From positions 1 to 43,989 of the forward strand of contig CAMQTN010000015.1 in the NCBI GenBank assembly GCA_947037115.1: 43,989 nucleotides of DNA. The letters are read 5' to 3'. Both the position numbers and the translations under genes were made by a program. The notes under the pieces are model-generated. The model had not been told where the DNA came from. It was given only the letters and a program-made list of their open reading frames with translations, and ran no database searches. Below, piece after piece: positions 1 to 7,895 of the stretch. Within the stretch, counting starts at the first letter, position 1. Each line of letters starts with the position of its first letter. Source of the stretch: an uncultured Lachnospiraceae bacterium (GTDB lineage: Bacteria; Bacillota; Clostridia; Lachnospirales; Lachnospiraceae).

Positions 1-66
1 ACAGAAAAAATAGTGTATTATGGTGGTGTAAACGTAGAGTTGAAGAGAAAAAGGGAGGAAAAAACA

Positions 67-303
67 ATGAAAGTAATGAACATCGACAATCCTGAAAAGT
101 TTTTTGAGGTAGTGAATCAGTGCAAAGGCACGGTGGAGTTAGTGACAAAAGAGGGTGACAGACTGAACTTAAAGTCCCAGTTGACAAAATATGTGGCGCT
201 CACAAAGCTTTTTGCGGACAATGCGATTCCGGAGATGGAGCTTGTGGCACATGATCCTGAGGATGTAAACCGTCTGCTTGATTACATGGTAAACGCGAAG
301 TAA
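67..303 (+). CDS. Small conserved hypothetical protein upstream of greA
   Basis: I do not recognise this 78-residue protein. The start at ATG 67 is chosen because GGGAGG lies at 53-58; an in-frame extension to position 13 is possible but lacks such a site. The product is soluble-looking, with no signal peptide or membrane segment, and is rich in Val, Asp, Glu and Lys (it begins MKVMNIDNPEKFFEVV). The greA start lies 45 bases after its stop with no terminator between them, so the two are probably co-transcribed. No function is inferred. Confidence 0.7.
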   Translation: MKVMNIDNPEKFFEVVNQCKGTVELVTKEGDRLNLKSQLTKYVALTKLFADNAIPEMELVAHDPEDVNRLLDYMVNAK

Positions 304-326
304 CTTAGAGCAGAAGGAGCACAGGT

Positions 327-356
327 ATGCTCCGGGATGAGGATTACCATGCATAA
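327..356 (+). other. Possible 9-codon leader ORF overlapping the greA start
   Basis: A strong ribosome binding site, AGAAGGAG at 312-319, sits seven bases before ATG 327. That frame reads only nine codons (MLRDEDYHA) and stops at 354-356, just past the likely greA ATG at 349. The arrangement would allow translational coupling. It may equally be chance, with the site serving greA less well positioned. Confidence 0.3.
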
Positions 357-852
357 TGAATTAACCGAGCAGGATATCCGTAAGATGGAGGAGGAAATAG
401 AGTACCGAAAGCTGGTTGTGCGTCCGCAGGCTCTGGAGGATGTAAAGGAGGCAAGAGCGCACGGCGACCTGAGCGAGAACTTTGAGTACCATGCGGCGAA
501 GAAGGTGAAGAACCAGAACGAGAGCCGTATCCGCTATCTGGAACGGATGATAAAAACAGCCGTGATCGTGTCCGATGAGTCTGCGGAGGACGAGATCGGC
601 ATGAATAATACGGTTGAGGTGTTCTTTGAGGAGGATAACCTCACAGAGAAATATAAGCTGGTGACCACAGTGCGGGGAAATTCCCTAGAGGGGTTGATCA
701 GTACGGAATCACCGCTTGGAAAGGCTTTGCTGGGCCATAAGACGGGAGACCGTGTCCATGTGGAGATGGCCGGAAGCGAGGGTTACTATGTGGTGGTGAA
801 ATCCATCGAAAATACGGTGGATGATGGAACAGATAGGATAAGGAGCTTCTAG
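349..852 (+). CDS. greA: GreA-family transcription elongation factor
   Basis: GreA binds the secondary channel of RNA polymerase and stimulates cleavage of backtracked transcripts. The 167-residue protein has the N-terminal coiled coil followed by the globular FKBP-like domain expected of the family (E. coli GreA is 158 residues). The coiled-coil tip motif GDLSENFEY is intact, with the acidic pair D40 and E43 matching D41/E44 of E. coli that position the catalytic Mg2+. The start at ATG 349 is preferred because GAGG at 339-342 is well placed; ATG 337 adds four residues and has no site of its own. A strong terminator overlaps the last codons. Confidence 0.9.
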   Translation: MHNELTEQDIRKMEEEIEYRKLVVRPQALEDVKEARAHGDLSENFEYHAAKKVKNQNESRIRYLERMIKTAVIVSDESAEDEIGMNNTVEVFFEEDNLTEKYKLVTTVRGNSLEGLISTESPLGKALLGHKTGDRVHVEMAGSEGYYVVVKSIENTVDDGTDRIRSF

Positions 853-880
853 TATATGAAGATATACAGGAGCTCTTTTT
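843..880 (+). terminator. Rho-independent terminator of greA
   Basis: A stem of about 14 base pairs with one bulge (outer arms GAGCT and AGCTC, inner arms GTATAT and ATATAC) closes a GAAG loop and is followed by TTTTT at 876-880. The 5' arm includes the greA stop codon. Confidence 0.85.
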
Positions 881-1044
881 GTGTGTTCTCAAAAGCAGAC
901 TCAAAATGCTTTGCATATAATGCTTCTAACTCTGCGTATTCGCGCATATACCTTAAAAAGGAATGACAAGCTCTCCCGTCCTGTAGAGGGACATGTACCG
1001 GGAGGGCGTCGGACAGGTCTTAGCAAAAGCAGGAGGATAGGTGT
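881..1044 (+). promoter_or_regulatory. Leader of the P-type ATPase gene with a possible hairpin
   Basis: A TATAAT hexamer at 916-921 could be a -10 box, although no good -35 sits 16-18 bases upstream. Downstream, CTCCCG (973-978) pairs with CGGGAG (999-1004), enclosing a smaller TCC/GGA stem, and CCTGT can alternatively pair with ACAGG near 1013. This suggests a folded leader of about 120 bases. It does not match the manganese (yybP-ykoY) riboswitch that often precedes such ATPases. The AGGAGG at 1031-1036 is the ribosome binding site. Confidence 0.35.
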
Positions 1045-3765
1045 ATGTATGAGAACCGAAGCGTATCGGAGACGATCCGGGGATTACAGACGGATGCAGA
1101 GCGCGGGCTTGACACAAAGCAGATTACAGAGCGCAGGGCGAAGTACGGGCCGAACAGACTGAAAGATCAGGAAAAAAAGAGTCTTGCCAGAAGAATTGTG
1201 GAGCAGGTAAACGATCCGCTGATTATGATTCTGATGGTGGCAATGGCAATTTCCGTGATGCTGCATGAAATTGGCGATGCGATTATCATTGTGACGGTGG
1301 TTGCGCTGAATGCGGCGGTGGGGATCATTCAGGAGGGAAAAGCAGGAAAGGCAGTGGAGGCGCTGAAGCAGATTGCGGAGCCGCATGCACAGGTCTGCAG
1401 GGATGGTGTACAGAAAAACATACTGGCACAGGAGCTTGTGCCTGGGGATATCGTGATTTTGGAAGCGGGAAACAGGGTTCCGGCTGACTTGAGATTGATA
1501 GATAGTTTAGGGATTTTTGTAGAAGAGTCTACCCTAACAGGAGAGTCTGTGCCGGTGGAAAAAGATGCGAAATTCGTGGAAGAAGGCGCCGCAGACAACA
1601 GCAGCCCTAATATGGCGTATATGTCCACTTATGTGACGAAAGGCCGGGGCCGGGGCGTGGTGACGGCCACGGGAATGGACACGCGGGTCGGCCATATTGC
1701 GGACATGCTGCACGGCCACAGGGAAAAACTGACGCCGTTGCAGATCAGGCTGGGGGAACTTGGCAGGGTATTGAGTGTACTGGCTGTGGGGATATGTGTG
1801 CTGCTTTTTATTGTGGCGCTGCTCCAGAGAAGGGATGTTGGGGATATGCTTTTGACGTCCGTCTCGCTGGCAGTGGCGGCTGTGCCGGAGGGGCTTCCTG
1901 CCATTGTGACGATTGTGCTGGCGCTCAGTGTGTCCCGCATGGTGAAGGCGAAGACGATTGTCCGCAGGCTCTCCGCAGTGGAGACGCTGGGTGCGGTGGA
2001 GGTGGTCTGCTCGGACAAGACCGGAACGCTGACGCAGAACAGAATGACGGTGACAGAGTGTTTCCTTGATGGAAAACTTATGGAAAGAGAGAGCTTTGAA
2101 CAGTATTTTAAGGAGGCGTTTTCAAGAGGAGAGCCGGATTCCTGCGCAGCCCGCTTTTTGAAGGGATGTGTACTTTGCAACGACGGCCAGATCGGGGAGG
2201 AAAAAATCGGTGATCCCACGGAGCTTGCCCTCCTCTATATGGCGGCGGACTGCGATATCGGGATTGAGAAGCTCCGGGAGCGGTATCCAAGGCTGGATGA
2301 GAACGGTTTTGATTCTGAAAGGAAAATGATGACGACCCTGCACCGGGAAGAAGGGGGAGCGTCTGCTTATACAAAGGGAGCGGCAGAACGGATTCTGGAA
2401 AATTGCAGCAGCATCTGCCGGGGGGAAAGAACGGCTGAACTTTCGCTGGAAGAGCGTGACAGGCTGATCGGTATACAAAAGCGGCTGATGGGAGAGGGAA
2501 GACGTGTGCTGGCGCTGGCAGTATCGACGGAAGGGAGCATGCGCGAGCGGGGGATGGCATTTCTCGGGTTTGTCAGCATGCAGGATCCGGTCAGGCCGGA
2601 GGCGGTGGCGGCCGTACAGGGCTTTGCGCGGGCGGGGGTATCCACGGTGATGATCACAGGAGACCATCCCGACACGGCATTTTCCATTGCAAGGCAGCTT
2701 GGGATTGCAAACCGCGCGGAGGAGTGCATTACGGGAAGAGAGCTGGATCATTTGAAGGAACAGTCATTTTTGCAAAGGCTCCCCCAGCTTAAGGTTTTTG
2801 CCCGGGTGACGCCGGAGCACAAGGTGCGTATCGTAGAGGGGTATAGAAGTTTACATAAAACTGTAGCGATGACCGGGGACGGGGTTAATGACGCGCCTTC
2901 CCTGCAGGCGGCAGATATCGGAATTGCCATGGGACAGGGCGGCACCGATGTGGCCCGCGGCGCGGCGGATTTTGTATTGATGGACGATAATGTGGCAACC
3001 ATACACACGGCCATACAGGAGGGAAGGGGAATCTATGAAAATATAAGGAAATCCGTGCTGTTTCTGCTTTCCTCCAATCTGGGGGAAATCCTTACCATGC
3101 TTGTGACTGTTGTGGCGGGCCTTCCGGTTCCGCTGACTGCGGGCTTTATTCTGTGGATTAACCTGATTACCGATTCCCTGCCTGCACTTGCGCTGGGGGT
3201 GGATGAAAATGACACGGAGGATCTGATGCGGGAGCCGCCGCGCAAGAAGGAGGATTCTCTCTTTGCGAAGGGCGGGCTCATGTGTGTGATCTGTTATGGG
3301 CTGGTGATCGGCGGTATCAGTCTGGCGGCATTTTTGAAAGTGCCCTATGACCGCATTGTCATGGAAGGTCTCCCTGTTAGTTTACATAATATATTGGAGG
3401 GGCTGAAAATCGGGGCTGTTCTTGCAAGGGCGCAGACGCATGCTTTTATGGTGCTGGGAATCAGCCAGTTATTCCATGCCATCGGCATGCGCGATGTAAA
3501 CCGCTCCCTGCTCCGGATGGATCACAGGAGCAATCCGCATATGATGCTTGCCCTTGCCGTGGGGATTCTTCTGCAGGTGGCAGTGACGGAAGTCCCCGTT
3601 CTTATCACGCTTTTTGGCACGGTACGTCTCAGTGTGGAGGAGTGGGGCAGATTACTCCTTTTGTCGATGACGCCGCTGGTTGTGCATGAACTTTTGGTGG
3701 TTGTAGGAATGGCGGGCGCCGGAGAGAGACGGCCATCATGTGAGCGTGCGGAAAGCCAGGAGTAG
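1045..3765 (+). CDS. Cation-transporting P-type ATPase, P2 (Ca2+/SERCA-like) type
   Basis: This is an integral membrane ATPase that probably exports Ca2+ (or another divalent cation). It has an N-terminal cation-ATPase domain, an actuator domain with the TGES loop (TLTGESVPV), the M4 motif VPEGLP, the phosphorylation motif DKTGTLT with D324, the GDGVNDAPSL hinge motif and C-terminal helices including NLITDSLPALALG in M6. The PEGLP motif and the Asn/Asp pattern in M6 indicate the P2A/PMR1 class. At 906 residues the length is normal. ATG 1045 follows AGGAGG by eight bases. The 3' end overlaps the convergent ytaF-like gene by 30 bases. Confidence 0.92.
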   Translation: MYENRSVSETIRGLQTDAERGLDTKQITERRAKYGPNRLKDQEKKSLARRIVEQVNDPLIMILMVAMAISVMLHEIGDAIIIVTVVALNAAVGIIQEGKAGKAVEALKQIAEPHAQVCRDGVQKNILAQELVPGDIVILEAGNRVPADLRLIDSLGIFVEESTLTGESVPVEKDAKFVEEGAADNSSPNMAYMSTYVTKGRGRGVVTATGMDTRVGHIADMLHGHREKLTPLQIRLGELGRVLSVLAVGICVLLFIVALLQRRDVGDMLLTSVSLAVAAVPEGLPAIVTIVLALSVSRMVKAKTIVRRLSAVETLGAVEVVCSDKTGTLTQNRMTVTECFLDGKLMERESFEQYFKEAFSRGEPDSCAARFLKGCVLCNDGQIGEEKIGDPTELALLYMAADCDIGIEKLRERYPRLDENGFDSERKMMTTLHREEGGASAYTKGAAERILENCSSICRGERTAELSLEERDRLIGIQKRLMGEGRRVLALAVSTEGSMRERGMAFLGFVSMQDPVRPEAVAAVQGFARAGVSTVMITGDHPDTAFSIARQLGIANRAEECITGRELDHLKEQSFLQRLPQLKVFARVTPEHKVRIVEGYRSLHKTVAMTGDGVNDAPSLQAADIGIAMGQGGTDVARGAADFVLMDDNVATIHTAIQEGRGIYENIRKSVLFLLSSNLGEILTMLVTVVAGLPVPLTAGFILWINLITDSLPALALGVDENDTEDLMREPPRKKEDSLFAKGGLMCVICYGLVIGGISLAAFLKVPYDRIVMEGLPVSLHNILEGLKIGAVLARAQTHAFMVLGISQLFHAIGMRDVNRSLLRMDHRSNPHMMLALAVGILLQVAVTEVPVLITLFGTVRLSVEEWGRLLLLSMTPLVVHELLVVVGMAGAGERRPSCERAESQE
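2849..2858 (-). repeat. GTTTACATAA motif, copy 1
   Basis: Inside the Ca2+-type ATPase gene, read as codons AGT TTA CAT AAA (S602-K605). The TTA leucine codon is unusual in this CTG-rich gene. Confidence 0.8.
3380..3389 (-). repeat. GTTTACATAA motif, copy 2
   Basis: Second copy in the same ATPase gene, 531 bases downstream of the first, read as AGT TTA CAT AAT (S779-N782) in a membrane-domain loop. Confidence 0.8.
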
Positions 3766-4371
3766 GAGACAGAGACCGGAAAGCCAGGAAAGATCGATGC
3801 GCAGTATGTGGGAGAGAAGACGGCCAAGCGCGTAGCCGGCAAGAAACAGGAACAGATTGAAGATGACCGCGGAAAACAGAAGTGTCATCCGGGGGATGGC
3901 GGAGGCGGAAAAGGCCATTCCCACAAGGACGCTGTCCAGAGAGAGGGCGAGACTCAAAAGCAATGCCTCTTTTGCGCTCAAAACCTGTAGATCCGTCCTG
4001 TTAGCCTCCTCGGGCGAGAGATAGACGGTAAAGATAATATTGACCTGTTTGATTTTGCAGCCCCGGCTTCCAATGAGGCCGGGGTGTTTTTTTGCCAGAT
4101 AGCGGATCAGGCTTTCCAAAAGTTTGATGCTTCCGATGACAAACAGGATGGAGAAGGAAAGAAAGGGCAGGACGCCGGCGGGGAAGAGACTGCCGATCAG
4201 GGAGCCGATACTGCCGGCGGCGGTGATAAAGACAGACGGAACGCAGGCCAGAAGAAGCAGAGAGAGGACTTCCACATGCACTTTTTTTGTACCGTAGGAA
4301 AACCCTGCAGTCAGGGAATCCAGAGAAACTGCAGTCAGAAAAATAAGCAGAGTGGAAACAGCGTAGGACAT
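3736..4371 (-). CDS. ytaF: YtaF-type sporulation membrane protein (MntP-like)
   Basis: This 211-residue protein has about six hydrophobic segments and an internal repeat signalled by AVSLDSLTAGF near the N terminus and ALSLDSVLVGM in the second half. That pattern is typical of the MntP/YtaF family, in which paired acidic residues line a cation path; YtaF is the spore-former branch and its transported ion is not established. ATG at 4371 follows GAGGTG on the minus strand. The stop lies inside the 3' end of the convergent ATPase gene. Both neighbours being possible cation transporters may be coincidental. Confidence 0.8.
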   Translation of the reverse strand: MSYAVSTLLIFLTAVSLDSLTAGFSYGTKKVHVEVLSLLLLACVPSVFITAAGSIGSLIGSLFPAGVLPFLSFSILFVIGSIKLLESLIRYLAKKHPGLIGSRGCKIKQVNIIFTVYLSPEEANRTDLQVLSAKEALLLSLALSLDSVLVGMAFSASAIPRMTLLFSAVIFNLFLFLAGYALGRLLSHILRIDLSWLSGLCLLLLAFRTLT

Positions 4372-4454
4372 GGGTATTCACCTCAGTGTGAGTTTACTAT
4401 ATTGTATGGGCGGAGAGTGGAATGTGGGAATATGAAAAGAAATGTTTGAAATGA

Positions 4455-4483
4455 TTTACGCTTCCCGAAAAAAATGTTATGAT
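4455..4483 (+). promoter_or_regulatory. Promoter for the beta-CASP nuclease gene
   Basis: TTTACG (4455-4460) is separated by 17 bases from TATGAT (4478-4483), which carries an upstream TG giving an extended -10. Transcription starting near 4490 would produce a 170-base leader before the ATG at 4661. Confidence 0.6.
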
Positions 4484-4513
4484 GTAATAGGTGAAGTGGA
4501 AAAACAGAGCGCT

Positions 4514-4642
4514 GTCGCAGATAAAACGCCTGCGACGGAAGCAGACATTTGTTTTTCATGCACCATTAACGAGAAAACGTTTGACGAAGGCAAACATAGA
4601 GTGCGAAAGCACGGGCTTTCGAGTTTAGATACTGCAAGGTAT
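4514..4642 (+). ncRNA. Structured leader element, copy 1
   Basis: The leader holds a 7-bp hairpin (GTCGCAG 4514-4520 with CTGCGAC 4530-4536) followed by a three-hairpin module. Hairpin A pairs GTTTG (4579-4583) with CAAAC (4591-4595) around the loop ACGAAGG. Hairpin B pairs GTGC with GCAC around a GAAA tetraloop (4601-4612). The segment CGAGTTTA (4620-4627) follows, then hairpin C pairs ATAC with GTAT around a GCAA loop (4629-4642). The same order occurs before folA with compensatory changes. I cannot assign it to a known RNA family. Confidence 0.55.
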
Positions 4643-4660
4643 AGATCAGGGGGACTGCAA

Positions 4661-6262
4661 ATGGAGCTGATGTTTATTGGAGCGGACCATGAGGTGACGG
4701 GAAGCTGCCACTATCTCCGTGTAGGGGAAAAGAATATTCTTGTAGATTATGGGATGGAGCAGGGTGCGCATGTGTTTGAGAAATGCAGGCTGCCTGTGGA
4801 TGAGGCGTTGATTGACTATGTGTTTCTGACCCATGCACACATCGACCACTCAGGATTACTTCCGCTTTTGTATGCAAGGGGATTTCGGGGCGAAATCTAT
4901 GCGACGGCGCCGACCTGCGACCTGTGTAATATCATGCTGAGAGACAGTGCGCATATTCAGATGCAGGAGGCGGAATGGAAAAACCGCAAGGCGAAGAGAA
5001 GTGCAGAAAATGAGGTGATAGAACCGCTTTACACCATGGAGGATGCGGATGGTGCGATCAGGCGGCTTGTTCCCTGTGATTATGACAGTGAAGTGACAGT
5101 ATGTGAAAATATTAAGATCAGGTTTACGGATATAGGCCATCTGCTTGGCTCCTCCAGCATTGAAGTCTGGGCGACAGAAGGGAATGTGACGAAAAAGCTT
5201 GTATTTTCGGGAGATATCGGAAACAGCGGTCATCCGCTGATCAAAGATCCGAAAAATACCTTTGAGGCGGATTATGTGGTGATGGAATCTACCTACGGTG
5301 ACAGGCTCCATGCCGCTGAAAAGGTGGACTACGTGGGAGAACTGACGAAAATCCTGCAGACCACGTTCGACCGGGGCGGCAATGTGGTGATTCCCTCCTT
5401 TGCAGTGGGCAGAACCCAGGAAATGCTCTATTTCCTGCGGCAGATCAAGGCGGACAGACTGGTGAAGGGGCATGAGAATTTCCCGGTTTACGTGGACAGC
5501 CCGCTGGCGGTGGAGGCCACGGGGATTTTCCATAAAAATGAAGAGAGATGTTTTGATGAGGAAGCCATGGCTTTAGTCAGGAAGGGGATTAACCCGATTA
5601 CTTTCCCGGGGCTGAGGCTGGCGATCACCAGCGATGAGTCCAAGGCGATCAACTTTGAACATACGCCGAAGGTTATTATATCCGCTTCCGGCATGTGCGA
5701 GGCGGGACGTATCAGGCATCATCTGAAGCATAATCTGTGGCGGCCGGAGTGTACGATTCTTTTTGTGGGATATCAGGCGGTGGGGACGCTTGGCAGAATG
5801 CTCGTGGAGGGTGCGGAAGAGGTGAAGCTCTTTGGCGAACCCATTCAGGTCAGGGCTGACATCGGAAAGCTGGTAGGTATGAGCGGACACGCTGATAAGG
5901 ACGGGCTTTTGAGGTGGATTGAAGGTTTTGAGAAAAAACCGGATAAAGTCTTTGTGGTGCACGGCGAGGACACGGCCTGTATGGTGTTTACGGAGTACCT
6001 GAAGGGGGAGCACAAGCTGGATGCCTGTGCGCCTTACAGCGGTACGCGGTTTGACCTGATAAGCGGTTCGTTTATCTGTGAGGCGGAGCCTGTCAAAATC
6101 AAGAAGAAAACGCACGGCATATCCACTGTCTTTGCAAGACTGCTGGCCAGCGGCCAGCGGCTTATGGCTGTTATTTATAAAAACGAGGGAGGCGCAAACA
6201 AGGATCTGGCCAGATTTGCGGATCAGATCAATTCGTTGTGCGACCGGTGGGACCGGTCATGA
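4661..6262 (+). CDS. Metallo-beta-lactamase/beta-CASP family ribonuclease-like protein
   Basis: The 533-residue protein belongs to the metallo-beta-lactamase group with a beta-CASP insertion and RNA-specificity domain, related to archaeal and eukaryotic CPSF73-type nucleases, so it probably cleaves RNA in the cytosol. The zinc motif THAHIDHSG has H58, H60, D62 and H63. Later motifs are FSGDIGN, ESTYGDR, SFAVGRTQEML, SASGMCEAGRIRHHL and GMSGHADKDGLL, ending with VVHGE. A C-terminal tail of about 80 residues is unassigned. ATG 4661 is chosen over an upstream extension because AGGGGGA precedes it at 4648-4654 and the protein's first strand (MELMFIGADHEVTGSCH) starts there. The gene has its own structured leader. 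Confidence 0.88.
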   Translation: MELMFIGADHEVTGSCHYLRVGEKNILVDYGMEQGAHVFEKCRLPVDEALIDYVFLTHAHIDHSGLLPLLYARGFRGEIYATAPTCDLCNIMLRDSAHIQMQEAEWKNRKAKRSAENEVIEPLYTMEDADGAIRRLVPCDYDSEVTVCENIKIRFTDIGHLLGSSSIEVWATEGNVTKKLVFSGDIGNSGHPLIKDPKNTFEADYVVMESTYGDRLHAAEKVDYVGELTKILQTTFDRGGNVVIPSFAVGRTQEMLYFLRQIKADRLVKGHENFPVYVDSPLAVEATGIFHKNEERCFDEEAMALVRKGINPITFPGLRLAITSDESKAINFEHTPKVIISASGMCEAGRIRHHLKHNLWRPECTILFVGYQAVGTLGRMLVEGAEEVKLFGEPIQVRADIGKLVGMSGHADKDGLLRWIEGFEKKPDKVFVVHGEDTACMVFTEYLKGEHKLDACAPYSGTRFDLISGSFICEAEPVKIKKKTHGISTVFARLLASGQRLMAVIYKNEGGANKDLARFADQINSLCDRWDRS

Positions 6263-6280
6263 AGAATCCTTTTTTGGATG

Positions 6281-6290
6281 GTTTACATAA
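6281..6290 (-). repeat. GTTTACATAA motif, copy 3
   Basis: Located in the 55-base gap between the nuclease gene and thyA, 27 bases before the thyA start. Confidence 0.8.
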
Positions 6291-6317
6291 TGTGAAGGGT
6301 GAAAGGAACGCAGAAAT

Positions 6318-7166
6318 TTGAGCTTAGCAGACCACATTTTTATAGAGATGTGTAAGGACATACTGGAAAACGGAACCAGCACGGAGGGGGAGAAGGTCAG
6401 GCCCCGCTGGGAGGATGGGACGGCGGCGTACACGGTGAAAAAATTTGGCGTGGTAAACCGTTACGATCTGTCGGAAGAGTTTCCGATTATAACGCTCAGG
6501 AGGACGGCTTTAAAGAGCGCCACGGACGAGATGCTCTGGATCTGGCAGCAGAAGTCCAACAACATAAACGATCTGCACAGCCATATCTGGGACGAGTGGG
6601 CCGATGAGGACGGCAGTATCGGCAAGGCTTACGGTTATCAGATGGGTGTGAAACATCAGTATAAAGAAGGCATGATGGATCAGGTGGACAGGGTAATTTA
6701 CGATTTGAAGAATAATCCTTTCAGCCGCCGTATTATGACGAACATCTATGTGCATCAGGATCTGCATGAGATGAACCTGTACCCCTGCGCATACAGTATG
6801 ACCTTCAATGTGACACAGAAGCCGGGGCATGGGAAGCTGACGCTCAATGCAGTCTTAAACCAGCGCTCCCAGGACGTGCTCATGGCGAACAACTGGAATG
6901 TGGTGCAGTATGCGGTTCTTGTCCATATGCTGGCGCAGGTCTGCGGCATGGAAGTGGGAGAACTTGTCCATGTGATTGCGGACGCGCATATTTATGACAG
7001 GCATATTCCGATTATAAAGGAGCTGATTGAAAGACCGGTCTACGATGCGCCGGCTTTCTGGCTGAATCCGGAGATCACGGATTTTTATCAGTTTACGCGA
7101 AACGACGTGAAGGTGGAGAATTACATGACAGGGCCGCAGGTGGAGAACATTCCGGTCGCGGTGTAG
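6318..7166 (+). CDS. thyA: Thymidylate synthase (divergent ThyA)
   Basis: ThyA converts dUMP and methylene-tetrahydrofolate to dTMP and dihydrofolate. The 282-residue protein keeps the nucleophile (C157, in YPCAY), the phosphate-binding SRRI, QRSQD, the dUMP-binding Asn and the DAHIYDRH motif corresponding to DTHLYSNH of E. coli. It differs from canonical enzymes in lacking the N-terminal RTGTG loop (here RWEDGTAAY) and in having Ala where His follows the catalytic Cys. The start is TTG 6318, supported by AAAGGAA at 6302-6308; the first ATG would remove the family's N-terminal helix. folA, which recycles the dihydrofolate produced, lies downstream. Confidence 0.9.
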   Translation: MSLADHIFIEMCKDILENGTSTEGEKVRPRWEDGTAAYTVKKFGVVNRYDLSEEFPIITLRRTALKSATDEMLWIWQQKSNNINDLHSHIWDEWADEDGSIGKAYGYQMGVKHQYKEGMMDQVDRVIYDLKNNPFSRRIMTNIYVHQDLHEMNLYPCAYSMTFNVTQKPGHGKLTLNAVLNQRSQDVLMANNWNVVQYAVLVHMLAQVCGMEVGELVHVIADAHIYDRHIPIIKELIERPVYDAPAFWLNPEITDFYQFTRNDVKVENYMTGPQVENIPVAV

Positions 7167-7168
7167 TA

Positions 7169-7305
7169 GCCGCAAAATAAAACCAAGCAGCGGCGAAGCC
7201 GATATTTGGTTTTATTGCGGCACTAACGAGCAAACGTCCGACGAAGGCGGACAGGGAGCGCGATAGCGCGGGGTTGCGAGTTTAACAGGCACGGACTTTC
7301 GAGTC
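7169..7305 (+). ncRNA. Structured intergenic element before folA, copy 2
   Basis: A long hairpin pairs 7169-7186 with 7206-7221 (GCCGCAA...ACCAA with TTGGT...TTGCGGC) and carries an apical CGGC-GAA-GCCG stem. The conserved module follows: hairpin A GTCCG/CGGAC around ACGAAGG (7236-7252), hairpin B GCGC/GCGC around GATA (7258-7269), CGAGTTTA (7277-7284) and hairpin C GACT/AGTC around a TTCG tetraloop (7294-7305). Compared with copy 1, all three stems differ on both arms while pairing is kept. It ends eight bases before the folA ribosome binding site. The THF riboswitch consensus is not present. Confidence 0.6.
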
Positions 7306-7327
7306 TGGCAGTTAGGAGATATAGAAC

Positions 7328-7819
7328 ATGAACATGATAGTGGCGGTGGACAACAACTGGGCGATCGGATGCGGTAACAATCTGCTTGTTCGGATTCCGG
7401 CGGATCACAAAAATTTCCGGAAGGAGACTACGGGCAAGGTGGTGGTGCTTGGCAGGAAAACGCTGGAGACGTTCCCGCAGGGGATGCCCCTTGCGAACAG
7501 GACAAACATTATTCTGTCGACGAATCCGGACTACAGGGTGAAAGGTGCCATCGTGGTTCACAGCCGGGAGGAGCTCGACGAGGAACTCAGAAAATATAAT
7601 GCGGAGGACGTCTACATTATCGGCGGGGAGAGCGTTTACCGTATGATGCTTCCGGCGTGCGACACGGTCCATGTGACGAAGATTGACCATGAGTATGAGG
7701 CGGATACTTATTTTCCCGATCTGGATCAGGACGACGCCTGGGAAATAACGGCACAGAGCGAAGAGCAGACCTATTTCGATCTCCCTTACTATTTCGTGAA
7801 ATATGAGAGGAAGAAGTGA
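7328..7819 (+). CDS. folA: Dihydrofolate reductase
   Basis: FolA reduces dihydrofolate to tetrahydrofolate with NADPH. The 163-residue length is standard. Recognisable elements are the N-terminal strand MNMIVAVDNNWAIG, the catalytic acid in IPADHKNF, the NADPH-binding VVLGRKTLETFP, the TNIILSTN segment and the glycine pair YIIGGESVY, then the C-terminal DTVHVTKID strand. ATG 7328 follows TAGGAG. It lies 161 bases downstream of thyA, separated by the structured element, so it may be expressed with thyA or controlled by that element. Confidence 0.95.
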   Translation: MNMIVAVDNNWAIGCGNNLLVRIPADHKNFRKETTGKVVVLGRKTLETFPQGMPLANRTNIILSTNPDYRVKGAIVVHSREELDEELRKYNAEDVYIIGGESVYRMMLPACDTVHVTKIDHEYEADTYFPDLDQDDAWEITAQSEEQTYFDLPYYFVKYERKK

Positions 7820-7895
7820 AGGCGCGGATAAAGGCGCGCGTTTGGGGATGGATAAAAGCGGAACAGGAATGATGTAGTAAGGAAGGTATGCAGAC

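Noticed and set aside
262..271. Additional ATGTAAAC octamers at 263 and 3494 as copies of the GTTTACATAA motif
   Set aside because: Both are followed by CG and preceded by G, read as Asp-Val-Asn-Arg codons, and match only eight of ten bases.
881..1044. Manganese (yybP-ykoY) riboswitch before the P-type ATPase
   Set aside because: The characteristic GGGGAGUAG-type element and its partner loop are absent.
7169..7327. Tetrahydrofolate riboswitch before folA
   Set aside because: The position is suggestive, but the conserved THF-I and THF-II sequences are not present and the same element precedes an unrelated nuclease gene.
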